Positions 34,675 to 58,574 of a stretch of DNA of 64,000 nt are shown here, piece after piece (the first letter of the stretch is position 1; each line of letters opens with the position of its first letter). A model generated the notes under the pieces. The model was not told where the DNA came from, ran no database searches, and saw nothing but the letters and a program-made list of their open reading frames with translations. The DNA is from Marsupella aquatica (Eukaryota > Marchantiophyta): the NCBI GenBank assembly GCA_973895155.1, contig OZ316896.1, positions 2,604,001 to 2,668,000 of the forward strand, given 5' to 3'. Position numbers and translations under genes: made by a program.

Positions 34675-34947
34675 CTTGGGGCCGGGCCTCCCCATCATGA
34701 TGTTTTAGGCCTCGGACCCCTAAAATGCAAGAATTTTATTATATTTAATTATTGACCCCTATATAGTTGGAATATTCCAAAAAAATTGATTCAAAAGACC
34801 CTAATGGACTTGTAAGTCTCAAAATTGGATTTAAAAGACCCTATTGTTTCATTGAGAAAATTCTTCACTCTTCCCTTAGAACCAATAAAATAACCCTATC
34901 CTTCGTCGCACGTGATGTGCCATTTTTGTCAAAGTGAAAGCCCCAAG
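34675..34947. mobile_element. Small non-autonomous DNA transposon, copy 2 (hAT-like target duplication)
   Basis: A 273-bp element with perfect 8-bp terminal inverted repeats (CTTGGGGC at 34675, GCCCCAAG ending at 34947). It is flanked by an 8-bp direct duplication GGCAATAT (34667-34674 and 34948-34955). An 8-bp duplication is typical of hAT superfamily elements. Interior text (GGAATATTCC, CTCAAAATTGGATT, ACCCTATTGTT, CGTGATG) matches copy 1 at 15219-15515. It has no coding capacity and would depend on a transposase from elsewhere. Confidence 0.75.
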
Positions 34948-35099
34948 GGCAATATGCCAAAGTTTGAGATTTGGACCTCAATGATGCTTTCGTGAAGTGG
35001 CATTTGGTCCCTTAGCCAAGAAGCCTAAAACTCATCTTGGAGAACAAGTAACCCTAACCGCAGCCTATGACTTGGCTAGGTCAAAGTAAAGTCTCGGGT

Positions 35100-35950
35100 C
35101 CAGAGCTACATGTTCTAGCCAGTTTCATTTCTTGTGCACATGAGAACTTCCTAACTGGTGCACAATCATTACGACATGGTAAGTGGTGCACCTGAAGACT
35201 TGGCAAGTGGGGAGCATGTGTTGTGTATGAAGGCACGGGGTAAGGGGTATGTAGGTATTACTTGTGGCACTGCCTATTTGGTATTGAATGAAGCCTGCGA
35301 CATCTTTATATAGAACATGGGCATAGAGTAACAACCATATATTATGAAGAAAGTATTTTTGGTGTACAATCATGAGGACCTCATAATTGGTGCACATGAG
35401 TAAGTGATAAGTGGTGAGAATGTATAGTGTATGACGGGATGGATAGGGTGCATGTTTTACTTGTGACACTGCGTACTTGGTGTTGGATGAAGCCTAGCCA
35501 ATCTATTCATTAAAAGTGAATTATTATTCAATTTATGAACATTGGGTAACAAAAAGTGTACATTTGGCTTTCAAAAAGTGTACAATTGGACCAGAAATAA
35601 AGATGTTTGCCATCAAATGTACCACCATGTTCATCCTTTGTAAATGAACTAGGATGAGACTCCTTCTAGTAAAGATCATTTTTGCACCCTCAAGTTTACA
35701 ATTGATCATTTAGGTGTAGAGTAGTATACTATATTGTACCTTTTGGGGTTAAAAAGTGTACATTTAGAGACCAAAAAATGAACATTTAGAGGCCTAAAAG
35801 TGAACAAAATAAAATACACTTTTAATGAATAGAGTGATCAGTGGACATCTTTAGAGTATGGCCCAGAGTATGGGCATAAAATAGCAACCACTGAAAAAAT
35901 CTTGTTGGTGCACAATCATGAGGGCTTCATAAGTGGTGCACATGAGGACT
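35100..35950. repeat. About 200-bp tandem repeats split by a MITE
   Basis: Two adjacent copies share GGTGCACAATCAT/GGTGTACAATCAT (35157, 35360), ACTTGTGGCACTGC/ACTTGTGACACTGC and TTGGATGAAGCCT-like text, about 200 bases apart. A third partial copy (ATGGGCATAAAATAGCAACCA to GTGCACATGAGGACTT, about 35870-35950) follows after the 330-bp insertion at 35503-35832. Confidence 0.7.
35503..35832. mobile_element. MITE with perfect 16-bp terminal inverted repeats
   Basis: Ends CTATTCATTAAAAGTG (35503-35518) and CACTTTTAATGAATAG (35817-35832) are exact reverse complements. The 330-bp body is AT-rich, has several AAAGTGTACATTT-like subrepeats and no coding capacity. A TA occurs one base inside each edge, so a TA target duplication (Tc1/mariner type) is possible but cannot be told apart from the repeats. 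It interrupts a tandem repeat of about 200 bp. Confidence 0.75.
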
Positions 35951-36658
35951 TAGTACTTGAATAGTACTAGTTCATCAATAGGTGAAAGGGAAACATAGTT
36001 GAAAATAGGGTATGTGAGTGGCTGGCAAACAAGTAATAAGTAAAGATTGTCAAGGAATAAGTAAAGAGAGTAAATACTATTTAAGTACTTTTGCTTCAAA
36101 CCCTTAGTTTGGATCATTGATGAACTCCAGGTATGCGGGTATGTGTTCTTTGATAGTACCCTGTCAAGTACCCTGCAGACTGAAGTCTTGGTTGACTGTG
36201 ATGTTTTTGCAAAACTGAAATAAGCGGGATTTAGGAGTAAATCACTATGCTGAACTTGTCATTGTCTTTATAATTTTTGCAGATTGGACTGGTGGTCATA
36301 GAGTGTGACATGCAGAGTAAATTATTTTAGTGTCAATTTGAGTAAACATAGAGACTTGAATTGCAGTATGATTTTGATAGCTAATTTTGTGGTTGTTGCA
36401 CCCTATATTGCACCAACATTGAGCTCAAATTCTTAAAGTCAAATAAAGTGCTTTTACATTTGTTACTATGTGCATGCTCTATGCTCATTTTTTATGAATT
36501 CAATAGATGCCTTGTGAATTCAATTAATGTCTTGTGTATCAAGCTACAGAAATACTCTACCTACGTGCTCACCTCTAAAAAATAACTTTCACAAAATTAA
36601 CACCAAAGAAATACTCACGGTCTGATGTGATTATTTCCAAAAAATTCTTTGGGAAAAT

Positions 36659-37905
36659 CTTACTATAAAAGCGCCAACTGAAGTTTACTTTTAAGAGCTT
36701 AGGTCTAGAGTAAAGCCTCTAGACCATAACTATATGGTCATCATGTGCATGGGAGAAATTCATGACATGACTATGATGTATGTAAAATGGTACATGCAAT
36801 GTGATAATTTATAAGTATTTACATTCAAAAAATATGGGCACTATGGCCCCACCACAACATATGTTCATAGAAGATGGATGTGCAGATAAAGGAGAATGAT
36901 ATATTATATATGACTATTAAAATTATGGGATTTTAATTATTTCATTAAATTTCAAAGTATATGAATAGAGAATATATTTTGATAATACTTTTATTGTTCT
37001 CTCCGCTATTCACGTTCAAAGAACGGGTAGTTGGGTCTAGTAACATCAAAGTATTGTTTAATTAAGTCCCATGTAATTTATTTAGATTTAAAAAAAAAAC
37101 ATTCACCCAAAGAGCACCCAAAACCATTGGTTAACCTTAAGACAGTTGGCAATACAATACTTGGAGAAAGTGAGGGGCTTGTCAATGATATCTTTACGTA
37201 GAGGGCTGGGTAGAGGGGCCCCATTAAGTCTTTTCCCCATCAAAATTTTTACTCCATTGTTAGATAAACTGGGGGCTAAATTCTAAATTAAGGAATCATG
37301 AAGTTAGTGGTATCTTAATATAAAAATGACAACTAAAGTCTATTTTTAAGAGCCTAGGTCTAGAGTAGTGATGACTCTAGACCATAACTCCAGACCATCA
37401 CGTGCATGGGAAAAACTCATGACTATGATGCATGTCAACTGATACATGCAATTTTTGGTGATAATTTTAAAGTATTTACATTCAAAAAATGGGCACTATG
37501 GCCCAACCACAACATATGTGCATAGAAAAAAGGACTGTATATTATATATGACTATTAAAATGATGAGTTTTCTTTTCATTTCATTAACCTTCGAAGAATA
37601 TGAATAGAAAAAATATTTTGATAACATTTTTATTATCATTTTCACTATTCATGTTCAAAGAAGGGGTAGTCAGGGCTAGTCTTACTATAATCACAAGCAT
37701 AAGCTACTTTTAAGGGCTACCATCTAGAGGGAAACCTTTAGACCATAACTCAAATAAAGAGAAAAAGTATAATGATTTTGAATAAGACAAATCTAAAAGG
37801 TAAAAAAAATTGAATTTAAACAAAGATAGCCGAAAAGAGTATAATTTTTTTTTTGTTTTCAATTTTATGTACTTTGACTGAACAGTAGTCAGGCTAGTAA
37901 AATTA
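36659..37905. repeat. Decayed triplication (copies A, B and truncated C)
   Basis: Copy A 36659-37056 and copy B 37313-37678 align over their length: TTTTAAGAGC, TAGGTCTAGAGTA, CTCTAGACCATAACT, GGGCACTATGGCCC, ACCACAACATATG, TATATATGACTATTAAAAT and GTTCAAAGAA. Copy C (about 37679-37905) keeps only the two ends (CTTTTAAGGGCT, TTTAGACCATAACT and GTAGTCAGGCTAGT). B and C abut; A and B are separated by about 255 bases. Confidence 0.75.
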
Positions 37906-40609
37906 AAGGGACGTTTGCGTGGTCAAACTACCACCTGGGGTTTTAATCGTTTAGAGAAACAATCAAATTGGAACCGAAGGGCGTTGGCTCGGCCACGGTC
38001 CATTGGTCAAAGCTACCGATCAGGGATCTACGGTGCAGATCTGCCCACCACATTGAAACGAATGTCGAACCGTTTAGATTGAACATCCTTTGAGAGTGCG
38101 ACACGTTTTCACCGTCCAGTGGACCGTCTGCGGAGACGACGGCAGGCATCCAGGGGCAGAGCGAGTGCGGTCTCTTCAGACAAGTCGATTTGCGGCTGTA
38201 GTGATGCCAATTGTCTTGCGTTGATCCCCTACTGAAGATTGTAAAGTGACAATTTCTAGTCAGTGTTGATTGACGTTAAAAAAGCGCTGCAGGGTGACGT
38301 CGAGCTTTCCAAAATTAGGCAAATGCGCGGTTAAAACTGGGGCTCCAGCTCCACATTGAGTGCTCCAGGAATGAGGAATTGAGCTGAGGACTACTCGCGC
38401 CAGAGCCTCCTTACACGGCCTCGTCTCAGTGAGATCGTCCACTCTTCTTAGTGGGATTCTCCAGTCTTGAGCGGGCTCTTGAAGTCGAATGTAGATTTAC
38501 AACGAGCAGAAGAAGAAAATAAGCCTTTCGAAGAAGAGTACAGTATTTCTTCCAAAGGACGAAGAAATATAAGAACCGCATGAACCTGAATCCTAATTAT
38601 CATATAACTTGGAATGTTTTGCCTTCAAATATTTCACTGGATCATGAAAATTTCAAAATGGCGTAGAGTTAGAGGAAAGAGGTTGGGATTCATTTGGAAT
38701 AGAGAGCAGGTGGTGGGCAGGAGGACGCTTGTGAGCCTGCAAAAGTGGCCGGGCACCTGGGACGGAAAGGATGGTCGAGGGGACTACTGTCTGCAGGAGA
38801 ACGGCTCTTCGGAGCTGGAGGGTCTATCCTTAGTATTTTACTTTTGTGCATGATTGAGTCCTGTAATCGTCTACTACAAGAAAGGGAGCAACAGAGGGGC
38901 CCTTTTTAAAGGCCAAAGTCCAGCTGCTTGAGGAACGAGAGGCTTGTGTGGGAATGTGTGCCTTACTTGTTGACAAGCGGGGAAACATGATTGTGTTACT
39001 TTCTTGTTTGTCACAGGCGCTCGATTGCAGGTACGCTCTCACCTCCGTCACTATTTACAGTAGGTTACGGGGATCAAATCTTACATTAATCTATGTGCCT
39101 GACTTATTAGTGTGGGTTCCAATTAGAATCTACAGCATAACGAGTGCCTCTGAATCAAAAGACTCCGAGAAATCATGTTTGCCTGGACCTACAGAGTGCA
39201 CGCCTCAAGTCAACAGGCGTTACATTTTTGAAGGGAATCAGTCCATTAATAATCAGCTTACCGAGAAATCTTGAGTTTGTCTTTTTCAATTCTGTGGATT
39301 TCTTTTGGATTGTGTGTCTCGTATGCATGCCCCCTTCTACTTTTGTCAGACAGTCTATTTGTTGTCCCCATCCCACAGATACTTTGGACAAGTTTTTATG
39401 GTGAAACAGTCACCTACCCACCTTTACTGGCTTCTGAAAACTTTTTTTTGATGAAATGGCTGCGTCACACTATAGAATATATAAAGAACATCATTTTTTG
39501 GAGTGCAATCAGGTTAACAATCTGCAAAGGCAGCCCTGTCTGATCTCTACTCGCTCAGGATTGCACGGTATCAGAGGGGATGAATATAAATTCGCGGTAG
39601 CCCGAAATCCACGCCGTGCCTTTCTTTCTTCGGTTGTCACCTCATCAGACAGCCACAGCCGAGTGAAAGAAATATCCTTGATCGGCTGTCAATCGATTGC
39701 CATTTCAGCTGAGCATTTGATCGAAGGAGCTCCGCAGACGAGAGACATTCTTACCTCGCTGTCTTTTCTGCGTAGGAGCGATGTCGTTACATTTCCATGT
39801 AAAGTGGAAAGAGAGATACTAGGCGAGTATTGACATTACGGTTCCAGGTCTCAGCCTGAATCGACTGAATTGAGCAGCTCGACTCGAGGAACCGCAAGAT
39901 TGGTGCGGGTTGGACGTTAGAAGGCCGTTACATGCAGTTTGTAATTATTGGGTTGTGGTTCGATCGATTCACAATCTGGGAGTCACGCTTCAGATAGAAA
40001 GTTGTCAGACAGTCTTTAAAAGTTTCACAGCTAACTGACTTGTGGCTGAACCCAAGTGCTGACGAGAAGGTAGGCTAATCGCTGCTGACATGAGACTGAG
40101 GACCGTCGTTGACAATCGGAGGAGAAACAGGTTATTCGGTGAAAAAAAGGCGGAGAAATTACAAATTTGAGGAGAGTGACATTCCGACAGAAAACAAAGA
40201 TTGTGTGTAGTACATGGGTAAGCTCGGTGTTGGTTATGAAAGCCGTGCGAAACAGTATGATGTTCTCGAGTGGCTTGAAATGCGGTTCCTGGCATCATAT
40301 CCTTCCCACAATTTAGCCGATGGTCGTATTGCTGAGCAACCAAAATCCAATTGGAAGCAGCCGAGCAGTCATTTCAAGGATTATTTTTCTTCACTTCATG
40401 TACAGCTGTAGATTGGATCGACATCAGCCTAGTCAGGGAGGCCGGGGGGCAGATGTTTACAGGAGCAGTAGTCGGGATGGAACTCGGTGGGCATTGTAAC
40501 AGGCGGGGCGGATGAGAAGAAAGTCGTCGACCTAAGTTTGGGGAATTCTACTCCCGCGCATTATTCATTTTGCCACGGTTGTTGGGGAGTGGATTCTGAA
40601 CAAAGGCAT
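37906..40609. other. Upstream flank of the ABC transporter gene
   Basis: No recognised exon or RNA gene. GC content is higher than in the preceding 10 kb. An open frame at 38614-38853 has a basic N-terminal half but no known domain. TATAAA lies at 39585-39590, about 1 kb upstream of the first ATG, and could serve only if there is a long leader or 5' intron. Confidence 0.35.
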
Positions 40610-52642
<12,033 letters not shown>

Positions 52643-53652
52643 GCAATTATTGTTTCTGTTGCCATATTGCTACGGAGGGATCTTTGGATACGGTTTCCAT
52701 GCTTGCGAGGAGTGGGAGGTTGAGAATCTCGACTTGTCAAGCAAAGAAAGAAGTTGGGCTAGTCTGTCAAGCTTACTGTCAAGTCGTCCCTTCTTGGTGG
52801 ATAATTTTATCACTTTTCTTCTCCACCCTGAACGGCCTATATATGACAGTTGAGATGGTGTACAATACTATAGATAATCGTAGAGGTATACAGAAGCTTG
52901 GAAGTCACTAAGCGTTGCAAGAACTCTCCTCAATCGTTGTGAATAAATAATGGTTTCGCGATTAAACAATTCAAACTAATCGATGTTGCCTCCTAGCGTA
53001 CTGTATTCCATGTTTCTGTTATCATGTTGGTTGACAACACTCCCCCTGTGAGTGAATGTCTTATGAGCCTTCACGCTATCACTGAACATATGACCGTTTA
53101 GGGACACCAACTCGGAAGAAGACTCCCATGCAAGGTTGTAATGAAAGCATTCGACTGTGTGGACATAACAGGATGATAAAATGGAAATCACAATGGATGC
53201 TTCGTGTGAACTTCCGTCTGTCATGGGACCGGTGAGCTTTGCTCTCAATCATTGCCCATCACACCGATATCGTTGAATTGAAGATGGTCAGATGATAATT
53301 GAAGCTACGAATACTTGACGACTCCACGCGGCTAGTCACTATTTGGTTGCAGGGTCACGTACGTAGTTGCTAACATACGAATTTGTTCTAGCATGGATTG
53401 CAACTACTGTAGATCTTTGGCCAGCAATCAGGAAGATTATTTCTTCCCGGAGTTGCGTCTTATCGCTGGGACGGTGGCATGCTGTGCGGGAGCCTGACCA
53501 CGACCATGATTTTTCTCCAAATCTGGCCAAAAGCCAAGGGCAGTCTGTGAAATATGGGAGATGGGACGGTTGAGGTTATCAAGATGAGAAGAACTGGCTC
53601 CCAGGTTCTAAGGAGGAGCTGCCTCCTTCATCCCTCTACGTATTAAGAAAAC
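52643..53652. other. 3' flank of the ABCC gene
   Basis: Includes the presumed 3' UTR with AATAAA at 52942-52947, followed by unassigned sequence. No RNA gene or element is recognised. Confidence 0.4.
52942..52947 (+). terminator. Candidate poly(A) signal of the ABCC gene
   Basis: AATAAA, 300 bases downstream of the TGA stop, in GTGAATAAATAATGG. Position is reasonable for a plant 3' UTR. Confidence 0.4.
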
Positions 53653-54092
53653 TTAAAGAGGCTGCGCTAGACAGGTATCCTTAAATACACGGCCATTCTG
53701 CCTAAGCACCTTACACAGTTTTAAGAAACCACCGATGTCATTGGTGCAGTCCAAGCTGCTTTCAGAGTCCACGTACACCGAGGCGACCACGTACAGACAT
53801 GCTGCTTTCTCTGGATGCTTAGCATTTGAGTCGCACTCTTCTCCACCAACGATGCTGCCTGTTGTCATTCCGAATCCAGCAGGGCTTCTGCCATCTGAAG
53901 TATCTGTCGACGAAGGACTCCAACTTCCATCCCTCACTGGTTCGCAAGATGGTCTGAGCTGTTGTGCTGTGGTCCAAAGCCATCTTGGTGGCTCCCAAGA
54001 AACCGGAAAAGAAACATTCGGATTTGTGGCCACGAAAGCGGCTGGCCTGGCCAGAAGGTCCTGACCGATGGCCTGCCCCGCAGTTGTAGTTC
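53653..54092 (-). CDS. Possible 3' exon of an unidentified gene
   Basis: On the minus strand an acceptor-like CATTCGCAG (ending 54093) opens a frame of about 146 codons to a stop at 53653. It begins TTTAGQAIGQDLLARPAAF and has Trp- and Pro-rich middle text (SFPVSWEPPRWLW). The C-terminal half contains five cysteines (EECDSN, AACLYV, LDCTND, KLCKVL, KDTCLA), which suggests a disulphide-bonded extracytoplasmic protein. An upstream frame with a hydrophobic stretch (CLLFLVGYC, about 54200) could supply a signal peptide, but the join is not established. No family is recognised. It may be a spurious frame; GC-richer sequence than its surroundings is mild support. Confidence 0.3.
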
Positions 54093-56860
54093 CTGCGAAT
54101 GAATCAGCATGAAAACATCATGAATTGAGTGTCCAATACAGCTGGCATTACGCGAAGGGGGGTATTCGAGCGAGTTGTCTACACAATAGCCGACCAGAAA
54201 GAGTAAACATGATGACCAAGAAATTTGCAATGGTCAGCTACCGAAACGTTTTCTACCAAGCGCACAAGTCTACCGCGTCTTAGTCTCTTAGAAAGAGTCA
54301 TAAAGTTGGTCCCTCTCATCAATCAACTGCAATCCTGAAACGTCTGTCATAAAGTATGCAGTTCTAGTCGAGTCAGAGCCTTTTTAATATATGATACAAC
54401 GTTGTGAGAACCTGCCGGCACTTCCATTCATTGTGAAGCTATACCAGTAGGTGCGGGCTTTGTTTAGTGAAAGTATTTTAGATTAGAGAACGGGAATGTG
54501 TGCCGGCGCGCGCGGGCAAAGCCAATTGTGCACTGCAGCCTCGCTAGAAGTTTGGTAAGTGATCGACGAAGTTTTGCATGGCCAACATAATTAAATAAAG
54601 AAGCTGCAATTTCTTATATCCATTGCCTAGATGGAACTGCCTAAGTTTCCAAAAGAAGGAAGCCGCGCTGTAGCTGCGATGAAGGAAGCCGTTCTACAGC
54701 TAGAGTCTGGACACACACCGACACTTGCCATCCTGCACCAAACTCAGGCCAAATAAGAGCCAAAATGGTACTAGAGTCAAACTACTCTTGTAAGCTGAAG
54801 ACGTGTGCGTCCCCACCTTGCCACCTTGGGAGCTGGCAATCAGTCTCTTGCCCTTGTGATCGCCTCTTGATGTAAGCTCGGAGGATCAGTGGCTCGAAGC
54901 CAGACCAGCAGAAGACAATTTCCAACTCTCGACTTCCTTCCAGCTCTAGACAGTACGTGACATCATCAACAGCCAACTACCGACACTGAAGAAGAAAACA
55001 TGAGAGGCTTTCTACAGTAATTAAACAATCATGGAAATGTCGTACAGTGTCGCCTCAATTTATAGTGGCGCTTGAGCCGCCCACAATCTCTACTTAGCAA
55101 TGTCCTGTTTTCAGGCAACTCAAAAGTAGTTCTTGAACGACGACCACGCCGCCGCCCTTGGCAGTAATTAAGTTGGACAATCACTAGACGAAGAAATCAG
55201 GACATCCTTCCTCCAGTCGATTGGGAGGGATGCTTCCCAGGTTCTTCTCCATTTCATTGTCGGTCTTCATGATCCACGTCCTCTTGCTTTACCCGTACAG
55301 ATACTCTACAGTTAAGTTCCGAAAGTAAAGTACTTCAAGTACGTTCACGTACGTGGGAGGCTGTGAGAATCCTCACGTACCGATCAGGTGAAGTACAATC
55401 GATCGTGACGGATCTCAGCAATTATTGTTCACCGTTGAAGGATGTGACGTAGATGAAACTTTCCACTTCCTTTCCTCTTTGGCTCCTAGGCTTTCGGGCT
55501 CACCGCGTGCGCAGTGTACTGAACACTCTACATCGTCAAACAATTGACTTCAATTCTTCTTCCATGCATCATCTTCTCCGATTACCGGTGTCCATGACTT
55601 GCAAGAAGTACGAGAACTGGCGCTGAGTTGTTCAGAACATAAATATATTGTTTCAAGACGAAGTCCAGACTTACCTCTAGAAGCTGTACAAATATCTTGT
55701 TCATATTGTCGTGGAAATGTACTTTACCCGGGAGTGTACATTGTAATGCACAATGTTGTTAATCGTCCCGGCTCTCGTTATAGACATCGATTTATAGGTT
55801 GCCGTCATCGACAACTATCCCAAGAGCCGGAATTATTGAATTATCATGGTCGAAATCAGGTATCCAGCTACCATTACACTGTATCGATCGATCTGGGTGC
55901 TCAAAATAACTGGGTGCTCAAAATTTGCAGACCAGGACATTCGATTCTCCGGAGGAAGATAGATATGAGCCGGTTGAGAGATCTATTCGGGTTTGACTGA
56001 TTGATTGATTCGGACTGCAAATCTGCAAATGTATACGTACAATCATTGCTTGCGTGCAACAATTCAGTAGTCTCTATGTAATCTCGGAGGGCGGAATTCC
56101 ATATTGCTCAAATGAGTAGTGGATCGACTCAGGTTCACTTTGCCCGACTTCTACTGCGTCTTCTAGCCAAACAAACGTCATACAAAACACACAAACTTCC
56201 ACGTACTATCGAATGTCATACGACAAATGTGCATTGCACTGTTCGGGCCAAGGAGAGTGACTCTTACTAGGAGCTTGAAGTATAATGTACATTTGTATTT
56301 CACTGGAGTGTATGTTACTCAGAATGCAACACTCAGGCTCAGCAACGTTAAGATTCCATTAGTTGTTACTGATTGAGTCTTCGGTACTATATCACTTTCT
56401 TAATTCCCACTCTTACAAGCGCTTCATGGAGAATCAAATTTGCCTCCATATATTAATGCCCACAATACATCCATGTACACCCTAGAAGTTGGGAGTACGG
56501 TGTCGCCCTGCAAATGAATGAAACCAGACAAGTTTTGATGTCCATTGTGACTAGAATTGTGTGTAATCTGGTGTCTAATTATACTTTGACTTTTTTGCCT
56601 CTTGAAAAAAACCAAGTGAATTTCATTCAAATAGTCAACATACAAAGAGAGGGGGGCCACCAAAAGGGCCACACCCAAGAGTACCTAAGGTCCATGTGCT
56701 AAAAACCCAGTGAAGCTGGTGCTAGGGGGAATCTGAGCTTCAAAAAGGGGCAACTAAACAAGTAATTTAGATACTACAGCGGGATCAGCACACTCCCAAG
56801 ACCGACCAGTGATCAGGCCCCGGCCAGGTTCCATCCAATGGGTATGTGAAAGAAGGTAAA
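54093..56860. other. Gene-poor region
   Basis: No recognised gene. A plus-strand frame at 55599-56000 (133 codons) has no domain or targeting signal and is not called. A short purine/pyrimidine alternation CGGCGCGCGCGG lies near 54505. Confidence 0.35.
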
Positions 56861-56872
56861 TTCTATCAATCT

Positions 56873-57010
56873 AATCTGTAGTGTAGCTACACACCTGTTG
56901 TAACCAAGATGTTTCAGGGTGGATGGGGGGGAAGGGTGGATGGGGGGGAACCCTAATCTGTAGTGTAGCTACACACCTGTTGTAACCAAGATGTTCAGGG
57001 TGGATGGGGG
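56873..57010. repeat. 82-bp tandem duplication
   Basis: AATCTGTAGTGTAGCTACAC starts at 56873 and 56955. Each continues through CCTGTTGTAACCAAGATG and ends in GGGTGGATGGGGGG. The short palindrome GTGTAGCTACAC is part of the unit. Confidence 0.85.
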
Positions 57011-57460
57011 GAACCGGTGGGATCTGCAAGACCTCCTCATGCAGCTTCCAAAGTCCAGCCCAGGTACCATAGTCAAATGAGAAACCATTGTAAGCCTCGC
57101 CCAAGGTGGATTTCCCTTCTCTAATTCTAGTCTGGTGTCTAGCCCAGTCATGCCCAAGGTAGATCCCCAAACAATGCCATGACTTTTGAATAACCCCCTA
57201 GGGAATTGGTTGAGTGTGTTCAATGAAGTGCAAGCTTCTGTCCCTCCAGATATTCCAACAGGTGATTGCTCTGAGAGTATGCCACAGTTTCTCTGGAATG
57301 TCCCACTCGTCCAATAACGGCTCTCCAACAAGTATGTGGGCTGCATGCAGTTGAATTGGGAGATTTCAAGAAAGGGCAACACGCTGTAATAAGAACAGTA
57401 CCCAATGCCATACCACCTGGGAGATCCGGCATTGTTTGGGGATCAATGAAGATCAATGCA
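56873..57460 (-). pseudogene. Decayed LINE/reverse-transcriptase-like fragment
   Basis: Minus-strand pieces in shifting frames give DEWDIPEKLWHTLRAITCWNIWRDR and later TRIREGKSTLGEAYNG. The W-x3-LPEKLW..LR..W.IWR.R pattern is typical of the cysteine/tryptophan-rich C-terminal segment that follows reverse transcriptase in plant LINE elements. Several stops and frameshifts are present. A tandem 82-bp duplication lies at its low-coordinate end. The call rests on pattern memory only. Confidence 0.35.
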
Positions 57461-58059
57461 AGGAAGATATCTTTTTGTTGATCCAGATCGCATCGGGTGC
57501 ACTAGGTGTTGGCCGGGGTCTGATGCGGGTAATGTCGGGAACATCCTATGTTGCATGGCAGGAATCCAGTACTAGATTAATTGCCAAATGTAGCAGCCTT
57601 GTAAGATAACCAGGTGTCCTTCCAAAGCAAATCCAGGTCAACCATGACACCAACTTTGACTTTTGACAGCTTGCGAGAAAGGTAAACAAAACAGGACTAT
57701 CGTAATCACATGGGCGGGTCATAAATTCAATACCAACCCAACATCTTTTGTATTGGTTCTGCCTTCAACCTGTTAGAGCCAATTTACTGTGTTAGGGGCG
57801 AATTGTAGAAATCCTGCCTCAAAGTCAGTTTTGCAAACCAACCAATTGAGCTGAGGGGATTTCCCCTCTAAACAATTAAAGAAAAATACAAGACAATCCT
57901 ACAGTATGGATCTCCTCTATTGCAGGATCCATTTTGGTGCATTTTGCAGACCAGGGACAAAACAGCAGCCTCCTCTTCTTGCCACCTTCCGTAGCAAACT
58001 TCTCAAGAAAACCTTTTTCTTATATGAGCGCCGGTCTTAGGAGTGTGCTGACCCCCAAA

Positions 58060-58318
58060 AAGGACGAGCAGCAACTAACTCTCCCTAGTTTATTTTTGTA
58101 TCTTGGAGTACTTTACTTATTTGACAAGTAAAACGCAGTAAACATGGGAGTAAAACAACCACATGGGCCAGAGGTCACCCAAAGCCCAGACACAGCAACG
58201 AACTCTACCTCATTTATTTTTCTATCTTGGAGTACTTTACTTATATGACAAGTAAAATCCAATAAAAATGGGAGTAAAAGGACCACATAGGCCAGAGGTC
58301 ACCCAAAGCCCAGACACA
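58060..58318. repeat. 124-bp tandem duplication
   Basis: TATCTTGGAGTACTTTACTTA occurs at 58099 and 58223. Both copies run on through ATGGGAGTAAAA, CCAGAGGTCACCCAAAGCCC and AGACACA with few differences. Confidence 0.85.
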
Positions 58319-58501
58319 TCCAAACAGGGGCAAAAGCATTAACAAGAGCAAAAAGGTAACCAGAGGGTCACCCACCCAGAATCACCTAAAAAACAATCAA
58401 AGCAAACGGAACTGTACCTAATTCGATGAGGCGAAATCTAACAGTCCACAATTTAGGGAGTGCATTACCAAACCACCAAAACTCGCATTTCGCAAAATGG
58501 G

Positions 58502-58574
58502 TTCCGTAACCGGGACTCGAACCCGGGTCGCCTGGGTGAAAGCCAGGTATCCTAACCATCTAGACTATTACGGA
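58502..58574 (-). tRNA. trnE-UUC: tRNA-Glu (anticodon UUC)
   Basis: Minus-strand 73-nt cloverleaf. The acceptor stem TCCGTAA pairs with TTACGGA, with discriminator A. The D arm is GTCTAGATGGTTAGGA. Anticodon stem CCTGG/CCAGG closes the loop CTTTCAC, with anticodon TTC at 58538-58540. T arm ACCCGGGTTCGAGTCCCGGT carries an intact B box GGTTCGAGTCC. Internal A and B boxes are intact and there is no intron. The form matches nuclear plant tRNA-Glu rather than a plastid copy as far as I can judge by eye. Confidence 0.93.

Noticed and set aside
55599-56000. 133-codon plus-strand open frame
   Set aside because: No recognisable domain, no splice context and ordinary intergenic composition.
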